Positions 1-6,338 are shown, counted from the stretch's first letter. The stretch is DNA of 6,338 bases from Pseudomonadota bacterium (GCA_028876585.1 JAGWRL010000084.1:1-6338), one strand, 5' to 3'. The notes: generated from the sequence alone by a model not told the origin. Translations and numbers: made by a program.

Positions 1-539
<539 letters not shown>

Positions 540-683
540 GGTGAGGGCGGGCCGACCGGCAAGCAAGTCACCGACGTCTGGTGCGCCGCGCTGGCGATAG
601 AGCGCGGCTGCCGCATCATAACTTTCGAGCGCGACTACGCGCGCTTCCCCGGCCTCGATTGGCGCGCGCCGACGCCGCCGTAG
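540..683 (+). pseudogene. Remnant of a VapC-type PIN-domain toxin (C-terminal ~47 codons)
   Basis: Read in the same frame as pccB, immediately after its TGA, the DNA encodes a short peptide ending in TAG at 681-683. Its core reads TDVWCAALAIERGCRIITF followed by ERDYARFPGLDW. This is the typical C-terminal signature of VapC PIN-domain ribonucleases: an Asp in a 'TDxxxAAxA' helix (codon 573-575), then a strand, 'TFxRDxxRFPGLxW', with the second Asp at 633-635. The N-terminal two thirds of a normal PIN domain (about 130 residues, with the first catalytic Asp and Glu) are missing, since pccB lies directly upstream. There is no ATG, GTG or TTG start in frame, and no antitoxin gene next to it. I infer a dead toxin gene whose 5' part was deleted when it became joined to the pccB 3' end. 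Translation by stop-codon readthrough is possible but unsupported. Confidence 0.72.
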
Positions 684-690
684 CGCCCCG

Positions 691-721
691 TTCAACCCTC
701 CTTAAGGTTGAAAAAATTCAA
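691..721. repeat. Small inverted-repeat cluster in the gap after the PIN remnant
   Basis: TTCAACC (691-697) and GGTTGAA (706-712) are perfect 7-base arms around an 8-base loop. The second arm also pairs with TTCAA (717-721) across AAAA. The A-run follows the hairpin on the plus strand, so it does not form a rho-independent terminator for plus-strand genes; in minus-strand orientation the T-run precedes the stem, which is also wrong. It could be an operator, part of the promoter region of the gene starting at 815, or chance in an AT-richer patch. The rest of 684-814 shows no convincing gene. Confidence 0.35.
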
Positions 722-814
722 GACTTGGCGATTCACACCCTCGCAAACCTTGTGACCGAGGATGGCCCCATCGACGCGCGGCCGAAACGCCGCTTCCGTC
801 AGGGAGTTCGTCCA

Positions 815-1285
815 ATGCCTTTCACCGTCGACCGCAGCCGCTCTATCATCAGCGCGATGATCGTTGGCCGGAAGGTCACCGCCATGGACGTCTCGTGGCT
901 GCGGCGCGAAGTGTTCGCCGACGGCGTCGTCACCCGCGAGGCGGCCGAGGAATTGTTCGCCGTCGAGCGCGCCGAAATCGCCAAGGCGCCGGAATGGACC
1001 GACTTTTTCGTCGAAATGATCACCGATTACGCGCTGTGGCAGGCCCGCCCGACCGGCCTGCTCAACGAGACGCAGGCGGAATGGCTGCTGGAGCAGGCCG
1101 ATTCCTGCATGACCGTCAACGCCCTGGCGACGCTGGTCAACGTGCTGGGCGAAGCCCATCGCGCGCCGCGCTGGTTCCTCGCCGCGGTGCGGGCGCGGGC
1201 GCAAAAGCGTTGGGCCGGCCTCGACCTCGCCGTCGCCGCGGCGACGCAGTCGCAAGCGACGGCCGCGCTGGCGATGTGCGGTTGA
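815..1285 (+). CDS. Conserved hypothetical protein, 156 residues, function unknown
   Basis: I do not recognise a named function. The chosen ATG has a good ribosome binding site (AGGGAG at 801-806, 8 bases upstream) and gives a protein starting MPFTVDRSRS. The frame is open further upstream to a GTG at 581, but that stretch overlaps the PIN remnant and reads as Arg-rich out-of-frame sequence. The product lacks a signal peptide or membrane segment, so it is probably cytosolic, and it is largely helical in character. Visible blocks are GRKVTAMDVSWLRREVFADG (19-38), then VVTREAAEELFAVERA (38-53), WTDFFVEMITDYALWQ (61-76) and GLLNETQAEWLLEQ (81-94). The acidic 'ADGVVTREAAEELF' stretch and the following helices resemble an alphaproteobacterial family of uncharacterised proteins, vaguely TerB- or EF-hand-like in layout, though no proper calcium loop is seen. 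The C-terminus (residues 135-156) is Ala-rich and low in complexity. It ends 4 bases from the convergent glycosyltransferase gene. Confidence 0.75.
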   Translation: MPFTVDRSRSIISAMIVGRKVTAMDVSWLRREVFADGVVTREAAEELFAVERAEIAKAPEWTDFFVEMITDYALWQARPTGLLNETQAEWLLEQADSCMTVNALATLVNVLGEAHRAPRWFLAAVRARAQKRWAGLDLAVAAATQSQATAALAMCG

Positions 1286-1289
1286 ACCG

Positions 1290-2372
1290 TCAGATCACGC
1301 CCTCGGCGCGGAGATAGGCCAGCGTCGCCTCGACGTCGATCACCACCTGCCGCGTCGCCTCGAAATCCTCGGCGCGCAGCAGCGTCACCAGATAATGCGC
1401 GGTGTTGCCGACGATTCCGTCGATCAGCATGAAGGTCGTCGGCATGAACCGGCCAATCAGCACGTAGGTCGAGATTTCGCGCCCGCGCAGGCTGAACAAT
1501 GTGTTGTGCAGCGCGCTGCCCCACGGGCCGATGAACACGCTGTGGGCGTTGATCGTTTCGACCTGCTCGGCCAGCGACAGCGCATCCATCCGCGCCACCC
1601 GCACGCCGCGCGCCGCGAGCGCCTGCTCCAACTCGCTCTCGTTGCGCAGCGTCGGGCGCGAGTCCGAATGCGGCTTCAGGTTGACGCGCGAGAAATAGAC
1701 CGGGCGCGGATCGCGCGCCGCGCCGCGCAGCAGCCGGCGGGCGACGCGATGCGGCGCGGCGAGATGGGCGGGGTCGGCGTAGGCGCCCATAGCGAACGAG
1801 GCGATGGGGAGAAAACAGCGTTTCAGCGCCAGCTTGCGCGGCCGCCCCGGCGAACCCGCCAGCGCCAGGCCCGCCGTGTCGAGAAAATCGCGATAGCTCG
1901 GGCCGAACTCGCCTTCCGCCAGCGACCAGGAAAACAGGCTCGGCAGTTCGGCCAGCCGCGCGTCGCCCGCCTGCGCCCAGGCGCGGCTCATCGATTCCAG
2001 CAGGAAATGGCCCCAGTGGCGGAAGAACACGCCGTGATAGACCACCGGCTCGGTGATTTCGCCCCGCACGGGCCGTTCATCGACCTGCTCGCGTGCGCGC
2101 CAAAATTCCGGCGTCAGGTCCTCGGCGTGGCGGGCGAGGCAGCTTGGCTCGATCCGCCGCCCGCGCGCGTCGTAAAGGCAGAGGCCGGTCGGGCTGTCCT
2201 CCAGCACGACGTCGTCGAGTTCGAGCACCCGCATCGGCGCGGCCGGGCGCAGCGGCCGGCGCGCGGTCTCGACGAAGCGCCGGCGCAGCGCCTCGTTGCG
2301 CGCCGGCGAGTAGAAGCGAAAACGCTCCCCGTTCGCGCCCTCGACCGCGCAAACGCTATAGTCCAGCGTCAC
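1290..2372 (-). CDS. Glycosyltransferase family 61 (DUF563-type) protein
   Basis: This is a 360-residue predicted glycosyltransferase that would transfer a sugar from an activated donor to a polysaccharide or other glycoconjugate; donor and acceptor cannot be read from the sequence. Numbered from the chosen start, the N-terminal half holds [20 protein letters not shown] (111-130), the 'H..GHfl.E' block typical of GT61. The C-terminal half holds VYFSRVNLK (225-233), [10 protein letters not shown] (243-252), LAEQV (267-271) and [14 protein letters not shown] (280-293), matching the family's R..NE.El / eQ / G..GsaL.N order. No signal peptide or transmembrane helix is evident. The start is a GTG at 2372-2370 that overlaps the scoB TGA as GTGA, pointing to translational coupling. 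The frame stays open to an ATG at 2546, but the extra residues are Arg-rich and only shadow scoB. Its place as third gene behind a ketoacid CoA-transferase is unusual. The family call is firm; its role is unknown. Confidence 0.83.
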   Translation of the reverse strand: MTLDYSVCAVEGANGERFRFYSPARNEALRRRFVETARRPLRPAAPMRVLELDDVVLEDSPTGLCLYDARGRRIEPSCLARHAEDLTPEFWRAREQVDERPVRGEITEPVVYHGVFFRHWGHFLLESMSRAWAQAGDARLAELPSLFSWSLAEGEFGPSYRDFLDTAGLALAGSPGRPRKLALKRCFLPIASFAMGAYADPAHLAAPHRVARRLLRGAARDPRPVYFSRVNLKPHSDSRPTLRNESELEQALAARGVRVARMDALSLAEQVETINAHSVFIGPWGSALHNTLFSLRGREISTYVLIGRFMPTTFMLIDGIVGNTAHYLVTLLRAEDFEATRQVVIDVEATLAYLRAEGVI

Positions 2373-3013
2373 GCCAAGGCGACGCGATAGCTCGCTTCGG
2401 TCTTGGCCGCGACTTCCTCCAGCGTCACGCCGGGCGCGAGTTCGATCAGCGCCATGCCGCGAAAGCCGTGCTTGTCGATCGAGAACACCGCGAGCTCGGT
2501 GACGACGAGATCGACCACTTTCGCCCCCGTCAGCGGCAGGTTGCAATGGTGCAGCAGTTTTGGCCCGTCCTTGGCGGAATGCTCCATCACCACGACGATG
2601 CGCTTGACGCCGGCGACGAGGTCCATCGCCCCGCCCATGCCCTTGACCATTTTGCCCGGAATCATCCAGTTGGCGAGATCGCCGCCCTCCGACACCTGCA
2701 TCGCGCCGAGGATGGCGAGATCGATGTGGCCGCCGCGGATCATGCCGAACGAATCAGCCGAGGAGAAGAAGCTCGTCGTCGGCAGCGCGGTCACCGTCTG
2801 CTTGCCGGCGTTGATGAGGTCGGGGTCCTCCTCGCCCTCGAACGGAAACGGCCCCATGCCGAGCATGCCGTTCTCGCTCTGCAACTGCACCGACATGCCC
2901 AAGGGGATGTAGTTCGACACCAGCGTCGGAATGCCGATGCCGAGGTTGACATAAAATCCGTCGCGCAATTCCTTGGCGGCGCGCTCGGCCATCTGGTCGC
3001 GGGTCCAGGCCAT
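2369..3013 (-). CDS. scoB: Succinyl-CoA:3-ketoacid CoA-transferase subunit B
   Basis: This is the beta subunit of the cytosolic class I CoA-transferase that moves CoA from succinyl-CoA to acetoacetate, giving acetoacetyl-CoA and succinate. In bacteria this serves ketone-body use and poly-3-hydroxybutyrate breakdown. The protein is 214 residues, normal for the family. It has [19 protein letters not shown] near the N-terminus, then the active-site signature [14 protein letters not shown], whose Glu forms the glutamyl-CoA intermediate, then [15 protein letters not shown], and [14 protein letters not shown] followed by [15 protein letters not shown]. The ATG at 3013-3011 follows AGGAG in the sequence TGAGGAGAGCCCCATG, where the TGA is the scoA stop; an upstream ATG in frame would only add scoA overlap. 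It sits 10 bases after scoA and overlaps the next gene by 4 bases. The atoA or pcaJ paralogues (other acyl or oxoadipate CoA-transferases) are possible alternatives, but the overall match is to ScoB. Confidence 0.95.
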   Translation of the reverse strand: MAWTRDQMAERAAKELRDGFYVNLGIGIPTLVSNYIPLGMSVQLQSENGMLGMGPFPFEGEEDPDLINAGKQTVTALPTTSFFSSADSFGMIRGGHIDLAILGAMQVSEGGDLANWMIPGKMVKGMGGAMDLVAGVKRIVVVMEHSAKDGPKLLHHCNLPLTGAKVVDLVVTELAVFSIDKHGFRGMALIELAPGVTLEEVAAKTEASYRVALA

Positions 3014-3023
3014 GGGGCTCTCC

Positions 3024-3725
3024 TCAGGCGCGCTTGCGCACGGTGCGTTGCTCGATGCGCTTCTGCGCATTGGGCACATGCACGATGCGCTGCACGAAAA
3101 TGCCGGGGGTGTGGATATGGTCGGGGTCGATCTCGCCGGCGGGCACGAGATGTTCGACCTCGGCGACGGTGACCTTGCCCGCGCTCGCCATCATCGGATT
3201 GAAATTGCGCGCGGTTTTGCGATAGACGAGGTTGCCCTCGGTGTCGCCCTTCCAGGCGTGGACGAGGGAAACGTCGGCGACGAGGCCGGTCTCCATCACG
3301 AACGCCTCGCCGTGGAAATCGCGGATTTCCTTGCCTTCGGCGACGACGGTGCCGACGCCGGTGCGGGTGAAGAACGCCGGGATGCCCGCTCCGCCGGCGC
3401 GGATGCGCTCGGCGAGCGTGCCCTGCGGGTTGAACTCCAGCTCCAACTTGCCGGAGAGGTAGAGATTGGCGAAGGTCTTGTTCTCGCCGACATAGGACGA
3501 GATCATCTTGGCGATCTGTCCGCTCTCCAGCAAAATGCCGAGGCCGATGCCGTCGACGCCGGCGTTGTTGGAGACCACGGTCAGGTTCTTGGCGCCGCCC
3601 TGGCGCACCGCCTCGATCAGCGCCTCGGGGATGCCGCACAGGCCGAAGCCGCCGGCCATCAGCATCATGCCGTCCTTGACGAGCCCGGCCATCGCTTCGG
3701 CCGCGCTGGTATAGACCTTCTTCAT
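3024..3725 (-). CDS. scoA: Succinyl-CoA:3-ketoacid CoA-transferase subunit A
   Basis: This is the alpha subunit of the same CoA-transferase, 233 residues long, which is the usual size. It starts [20 protein letters not shown] and carries the family signature [19 protein letters not shown] (about residues 22-40), followed by [38 protein letters not shown] and [20 protein letters not shown]. Later blocks are [40 protein letters not shown] and the C-terminal THxPGIFVQ-like [13 protein letters not shown]. It is the first gene of the minus-strand unit, with AGAGGTGA just upstream of the ATG as ribosome binding site. ScoA and ScoB together form the active enzyme, and both subunits appear complete with no frameshift. 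The immediate end of the gene provides the Shine-Dalgarno sequence for scoB, so the two are almost certainly co-translated. Confidence 0.95.
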   Translation of the reverse strand: MKKVYTSAAEAMAGLVKDGMMLMAGGFGLCGIPEALIEAVRQGGAKNLTVVSNNAGVDGIGLGILLESGQIAKMISSYVGENKTFANLYLSGKLELEFNPQGTLAERIRAGGAGIPAFFTRTGVGTVVAEGKEIRDFHGEAFVMETGLVADVSLVHAWKGDTEGNLVYRKTARNFNPMMASAGKVTVAEVEHLVPAGEIDPDHIHTPGIFVQRIVHVPNAQKRIEQRTVRKRA

Positions 3726-3750
3726 CGCGTCACCTCTGGTCTCGCCGACC

Positions 3751-3778
3751 CCTTAGCGGCGCCCTCGCCCGTCGGCAA
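3751..3778 (-). promoter_or_regulatory. Candidate promoter for scoA-scoB-glycosyltransferase
   Basis: On the minus strand TTGCCG (3778-3773) and CTAAGG (3756-3751) are separated by 16 bases, with the -10 box about 25 bases upstream of the scoA ATG. This is a loose match to alphaproteobacterial housekeeping promoters (TTGAC-type -35, GCTAnA-type -10; here GCTAAG). It is the best pair I find in the 3726-3849 gap, but it is weak. Confidence 0.3.
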
Positions 3779-3785
3779 GCGGGCT

Positions 3786-3802
3786 TTGTGGGCGCCGCAC
3801 AA
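3786..3802. repeat. Short inverted repeat in the scoA / secreted-protein divergent gap
   Basis: TTGTG (3786-3790) and CACAA (3798-3802) are perfect 5-base arms around a GGCGCCG centre. It lies between two divergent genes, so it could be an operator. Arms this short are also expected by chance. Confidence 0.2.
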
Positions 3803-3849
3803 GGAGCGAACGGCGCGCAGCGGCGTTTCTGCAACGGAGCGGATTGGAC

Positions 3850-4116
3850 ATGTTGCGATTTTTCCTCACGCTCGCGCTGTTGCTCGCGCTCGCGCCCGAC
3901 GCCGCCCTGTCGCACGGGCGCCATCGCCGTGTGGTGCGCGCGCACGGCCACGGCCGCGTGCTCTCCCCCGTCCCGTCGCTCGGCGCGCCGGTCCGGCCCC
4001 GCCCGCAATCGCTGCCGGATTTCACGCAGCGGCCGGTTTTGCCCGGCCAGACCCCGCCGCCCGCCTATCTCCTCAACAACGCCCCGCCCGTGTTCGCGCC
4101 GCAGCCCATGCCCTGA
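3850..4116 (+). CDS. Small secreted His/Pro-rich hypothetical protein, 88 residues
   Basis: The ATG at 3850 follows GGAG (3836-3839) and GGA (3841-3843); a TTG at 3844 in frame would add only two residues. The protein starts MLRFFLTLALLLALAPDAAL, a clear signal peptide with a hydrophobic core and a likely cleavage just after ALS (residue 21). The predicted mature part is about 67 residues: a basic, His-rich segment (HGRHRRVVRAHGHGRV) followed by a Pro-rich tail (RPRPQSLPDF, LPGQTPPPAYLL, PPVFAPQPMP). It has no cysteines, no recognisable domain and no membrane anchor after the signal, so an unstructured periplasmic or exported protein is likely. The His-rich start could bind metal, but that is a guess. 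It is divergent from scoA and lies just upstream of the large secreted Cys-rich gene in the same direction. Signal peptide and codon use support a real gene. Confidence 0.65.
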   Translation: MLRFFLTLALLLALAPDAALSHGRHRRVVRAHGHGRVLSPVPSLGAPVRPRPQSLPDFTQRPVLPGQTPPPAYLLNNAPPVFAPQPMP

Positions 4117-4128
4117 CCCCCGGGGGGT
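4116..4128. repeat. GC palindrome right after the small secreted gene
   Basis: ACCCCC and GGGGGT surround one G, starting on the last base of the stop codon. There is no following T-run and almost no loop, so it is a poor terminator. A similar CCCGGGGGG run (4206-4214) sits just before the next gene's start. Confidence 0.25.
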
Positions 4129-4147
4129 GCGGCGTTATGGACATTGC

Positions 4148-4171
4148 GTAAACATTTACCTCGTGTTAACG
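4148..4171 (+). promoter_or_regulatory. AT-rich element with palindrome and near-match to a CtrA box
   Basis: This is the most AT-rich patch between the two secreted-protein genes. GTAAACATTTAC (4148-4159) has perfect 5-base arms around CA. TTTA (4155-4158), seven bases, then TTAAC (4166-4170) differs by one base from the alphaproteobacterial cell-cycle regulator CtrA consensus TTAA-N7-TTAA. It lies about 50 bases before the start of the large gene at 4220, a suitable place for a regulatory site. AT-rich intergenic DNA makes chance matches fairly easy, so this is tentative. Confidence 0.3.
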
Positions 4172-4219
4172 ATGTAAAAATTCCGCGAAGCCGACGAACT
4201 CGGCGCCCGGGGGGCCAAA

Positions 4220-6338
4220 ATGGGTCGTTTCGTCGCAGCGCTTCTCGCAGTCGTGACGCTCCTGTTCGCCGCGCCCGCTTCGGCCGACGATCTGCGCGGC
4301 CTGCTCGCGCCCGGCAACGCCGCCGCCACCGGCTTTTCCGGCGCGCGCGACGGCGCGATCGACCCCGACGGCCCAGCGTTGCGCGTGATCGACCTCGGCG
4401 ACGTCGCCGGGCCGCTCGACGCGCATCTGTTCAAATCCAACAAGCCGTTCTCGGCCAAGGCGGGCGACGTCGGCCAGGTGTTCGGCGTCGCGCTCGACAA
4501 CGCCGTTCCGCCCGATATTTTCGTCGCCGCGTCCTCGGCTTACGGCCTGCCGCTGGTGGTGCGGCGTCCCGACGGCAAGCTGGAGCGCGTGCCCGTCGGC
4601 GAGCCGGGGGCGACGTTCATGCCGGGACAGTTCGGCCTGGCCGACCCGCGCGGCGGGCCGGGCTCGGTGTGGCGGATCGACGGCAAAACCGGCGCGATCA
4701 CGCTGTTCGCCGACGTGCAGGCGGGCGGAAAGGCCAATCCCGCGCCGGCGCTCGGCAATCTCGCCTTCGACCCCGCCGGCGCCACTTTGCTGGTCGCCGA
4801 CCGCTGGAGCGGCCTGATCCACCGCTATCGCATGGACGGGTCGGAGGCATCGCTCTACGACCACGGCGCGACCGGGCGCCCGGCGGCGGGCCTGCCCGCC
4901 TCGGCCCCGACGCTGGCGCCGGTGGACGTGCAAAGCCCGGCGTTCGACAGCCGCAAGCCGGAAACATGGGGCTACGCGCCGCCCGAGCGGCGCCCGTTCG
5001 GCCTCGCCGTGCGCGGCGGCCGGCTCTATTACGCCATCGCCGCCGGGCTCGAAATCTGGTCGGTTTCGCTCAACCCCGACGGCGGCTTCGGCGCCGACGC
5101 GCGGCGCGAGATCGTCGTCCCCCCCGGCGACGGCGCCTCGGAAATCTCAAAAATCACCTTCGACGACGTGGGGCGGATGTATCTGGCCGAGCGCCCGGCG
5201 CCGAGCGGGGCCGGCGATTTCGAGGCGCTGACGCCGCAGGGAATCGGCCGCGAACTGCGTTACCTGCCCGATCCCGCCAGCCCGCCCGACGCGCCGCAAT
5301 GGCGCCCCGAGCCGCAGGAATACGCGATCGGCTTTCCGCGCGCGTTGCGCAACAGCAACGGCGGCGTCGAGATCGGCTATGATTACGACGAGCGCGGCCG
5401 CTTCGACCGCCGTTTCTGCGGCGGCTTCCTGTGGTCGACGGGCGAGGTTCTGCGCCACGCCGACGACGCCGAACTCGCGCAGCGCCTCGCGGCGGGCGGC
5501 CCGCTCGACGTCACCGGCCTGCAAGGCCATCGCCCGGCCGACGTGCGCCCGCGCAACGTCCCGCCGATGGCGACCGTGTTCACCGACTACATCGAGCATT
5601 TCGACGATTCCGGCGCGCGCGGCCACATGGGCGACCTCGCCATCTGGCGCGTCTGCGGGACCGGCGGCTCGGATTTCGACCTCGGCTATTTCGAGTTCGA
5701 CGACGAGGAAATCGGCTTCATCGGCGGCTGGACCGGCGACGGCTGGGGCGAATGCGTGCGCGACGGCCAGCCGCATTATCGCTGCTGCCCGCGCGGCATG
5801 GCGCCGGACGCCGAGGGCCATTGCCGGCCGTGGTGCCGCGAAGGCCATTTCTCGCCGCGCGACCTGCGGTTGTGCGGGCTGGGCTTCGATCCGCATGGCC
5901 CGCGCTGCCTCGACGGTTCGACGCCGACCAACGACACGCCGTTCGGTTGCGCCGGCGCCTCGCCGATCCTGTCGGCGCAGGTCTGCCCGGCCGGCTGGGC
6001 GCGCACCGCGATCGCCGGCGCCGGCGAAATCTGCGCGCCGACGCCACAGCAACGCCATTGCCGGCGCGGCGAACAGGCCGGCCCCGACGGCGTCTGCCGG
6101 CCTTTGTGCCAGGGCGTCGCCTGGCCGCGCCCGCTGTGCTGCCCGCCCGGCGTGGAGATCGACGCGCGCGGCCAATGCTGTGCGCCAGGCTCGCGGCTCA
6201 GCGGCGCCGGCCAGTGCTGCGCCCCCGGCGCGGTGGTGAACGGCGAGGGCCTGTGCTGCCCGGCCGGAGCGCGGCTCGATGCGGAGAAGCGCTGCTGCCC
6301 GATCAACGCCGTCACCGACCGGCGCGGGCGCTGCTGCG
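4220..6338 (+). CDS. Large secreted protein: propeller-like N-terminal part plus cysteine-rich CC-repeat region (3' end outside window)
   Basis: The frame is open from ATG 4220 to the last base: 706 codons, no stop. An in-frame TAA at 4175-4177 and no other start codon in between fix the start; its ribosome site is weak, only a G-run at 4209-4214. Residues 1-22 (MGRFVAALLAVVTLLFAAPA, then SA) are a signal peptide, so the product is exported. Residues 23 to about 330 contain blade-like segments: VFGVALDNAVPPDIFVAA (87-104), VWRIDGKTGAITLFADV (150-166), LGNLAFDPAGATLLVADRWS (178-197), PFGLAVRGGRLYYAIAAGLE (259-278) and ITFDDVGRMYLAE (312-324). These resemble NHL/SMP-30-type propellers, by inspection only. 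A linking part (330-511) has Cys at 400 and 479. From 512 to 706 there are 25 cysteines in 195 residues, ending in 13-residue repeats that begin CC. Paired cysteines in an exported protein suggest a disulfide-rich surface or extracellular structure. I do not recognise a named function. Confidence 0.85.
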   Translation, partial: MGRFVAALLAVVTLLFAAPASADDLRGLLAPGNAAATGFSGARDGAIDPDGPALRVIDLGDVAGPLDAHLFKSNKPFSAKAGDVGQVFGVALDNAVPPDIFVAASSAYGLPLVVRRPDGKLERVPVGEPGATFMPGQFGLADPRGGPGSVWRIDGKTGAITLFADVQAGGKANPAPALGNLAFDPAGATLLVADRWSGLIHRYRMDGSEASLYDHGATGRPAAGLPASAPTLAPVDVQSPAFDSRKPETWGYAPPERRPFGLAVRGGRLYYAIAAGLEIWSVSLNPDGGFGADARREIVVPPGDGASEISKITFDDVGRMYLAERPAPSGAGDFEALTPQGIGRELRYLPDPASPPDAPQWRPEPQEYAIGFPRALRNSNGGVEIGYDYDERGRFDRRFCGGFLWSTGEVLRHADDAELAQRLAAGGPLDVTGLQGHRPADVRPRNVPPMATVFTDYIEHFDDSGARGHMGDLAIWRVCGTGGSDFDLGYFEFDDEEIGFIGGWTGDGWGECVRDGQPHYRCCPRGMAPDAEGHCRPWCREGHFSPRDLRLCGLGFDPHGPRCLDGSTPTNDTPFGCAGASPILSAQVCPAGWARTAIAGAGEICAPTPQQRHCRRGEQAGPDGVCRPLCQGVAWPRPLCCPPGVEIDARGQCCAPGSRLSGAGQCCAPGAVVNGEGLCCPAGARLDAEKRCCPINAVTDRRGRCC
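6137..6338 (+). repeat. Tandem 39-bp / 13-residue CC repeat, continuing past the window
   Basis: Adjacent Cys codon pairs begin at 6137, 6176, 6215, 6254, 6293 and 6332, exactly 39 bases apart. The units read CCPPGVEIDARGQ, CCAPGSRLSGAGQ, CCAPGAVVNGEGL, CCPAGARLDAEKR and CCPINAVTDRRGR, and a sixth has begun at the window end. The consensus is CC-x-x-G at the start with a Gly or charged turn before the next pair. The DNA between the TGCTGC/TGCTGT pairs has diverged, so this is an old, protein-level repeat rather than a recent duplication. Confidence 0.9.

Noticed and set aside
691..721. Rho-independent terminator after pccB and the PIN remnant.
   Set aside because: The hairpin is followed by A residues rather than T residues on the plus strand, and the stem is only 7 bases with modest GC content.
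581..814. Upstream GTG start for the 156-residue hypothetical protein.
   Set aside because: The extension overlaps the PIN remnant in another frame and is low in complexity; ATG 815 has a well-spaced AGGGAG.
2373..2546. N-terminal extension of the glycosyltransferase up to an ATG at 2546.
   Set aside because: These 58 residues are Arg-rich, overlap scoB and do not resemble a GT61 N-terminus; the GTGA overlap at 2372 is a better start.
2093..3172. Long plus-strand open frame opposite scoB and the glycosyltransferase start.
   Set aside because: Arg/His-rich shadow; the minus strand carries clear ScoA/ScoB family signatures here.
2973..4151. Plus-strand open frame of 392 codons spanning scoA and the small secreted gene.
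   Set aside because: It is antisense to scoA and out of frame with the signal-peptide gene; the translation has no coherent features.
4144..5382. Long plus-strand open frame giving an extremely Arg/Ala-rich protein.
   Set aside because: It is the out-of-frame shadow of the large secreted gene; the +4220 frame has a signal peptide, sensible composition and no stop through to the window end.
5147..6175. Long minus-strand open frame opposite the Cys-rich gene.
   Set aside because: Ala/Arg-rich translation with no domain features; long antisense frames are expected in GC-rich DNA opposite a gene with G/C-biased wobble positions.
6137..6338. CRISPR-like array suggested by the 39-base periodicity.
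   Set aside because: The period comes from coding repeats; only the Cys codon pair is constant and there are no conserved repeat/unique spacer blocks.

Overview
The window is GC-rich chromosomal DNA with strong G/C preference at wobble positions. Its gene content (propionyl-CoA carboxylase, a split succinyl-CoA:3-ketoacid CoA-transferase, several 'hypothetical' families of alphaproteobacterial flavour) suggests an alphaproteobacterium, most likely of the Rhizobiales/Hyphomicrobiales. That placement is inference from protein resemblance and composition; no rRNA or other phylogenetic marker is present.

Layout. (1) Bases 1-539, plus strand: the C-terminal third of the propionyl-CoA carboxylase beta subunit (pccB), cut by the window edge. 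(2) Bases 540-683: the tail of a VapC-type PIN-domain toxin with no start, reading in the same frame directly after the pccB stop; a decayed toxin gene. (3) Bases 815-1285, plus: a conserved-looking 156-residue cytosolic protein of unknown function. (4) Bases 1290-3725, minus: a tight three-gene unit in the order scoA, scoB, then a GT61 (DUF563-type) glycosyltransferase. scoA and scoB are 10 nt apart, and the glycosyltransferase start overlaps the scoB stop in a GTGA. (5) Bases 3850-4116, plus: a small secreted His- and Pro-rich protein. (6) Bases 4220 to the window end, plus: a large open-ended secreted protein with a signal peptide, a propeller-like N-terminal part, then a very cysteine-rich part that ends in a tandem 13-residue CC repeat still running at the last base.

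How the genes fit together. pccB (propionyl-CoA to methylmalonyl-CoA, feeding succinyl-CoA) and scoAB (succinyl-CoA-dependent activation of acetoacetate) both belong to acyl-CoA and carbon-storage metabolism, but they lie on opposite strands and need not be co-regulated. The glycosyltransferase coupled to scoAB has no obvious metabolic link to it. The two secreted proteins at the right form a separate envelope-related region.

The most interesting item is the cysteine-rich repeat protein. It has no stop within the window, and its reading frame is the only one whose translation makes sense over 4220-6338. No RNA genes, insertion sequences or CRISPR arrays were seen.
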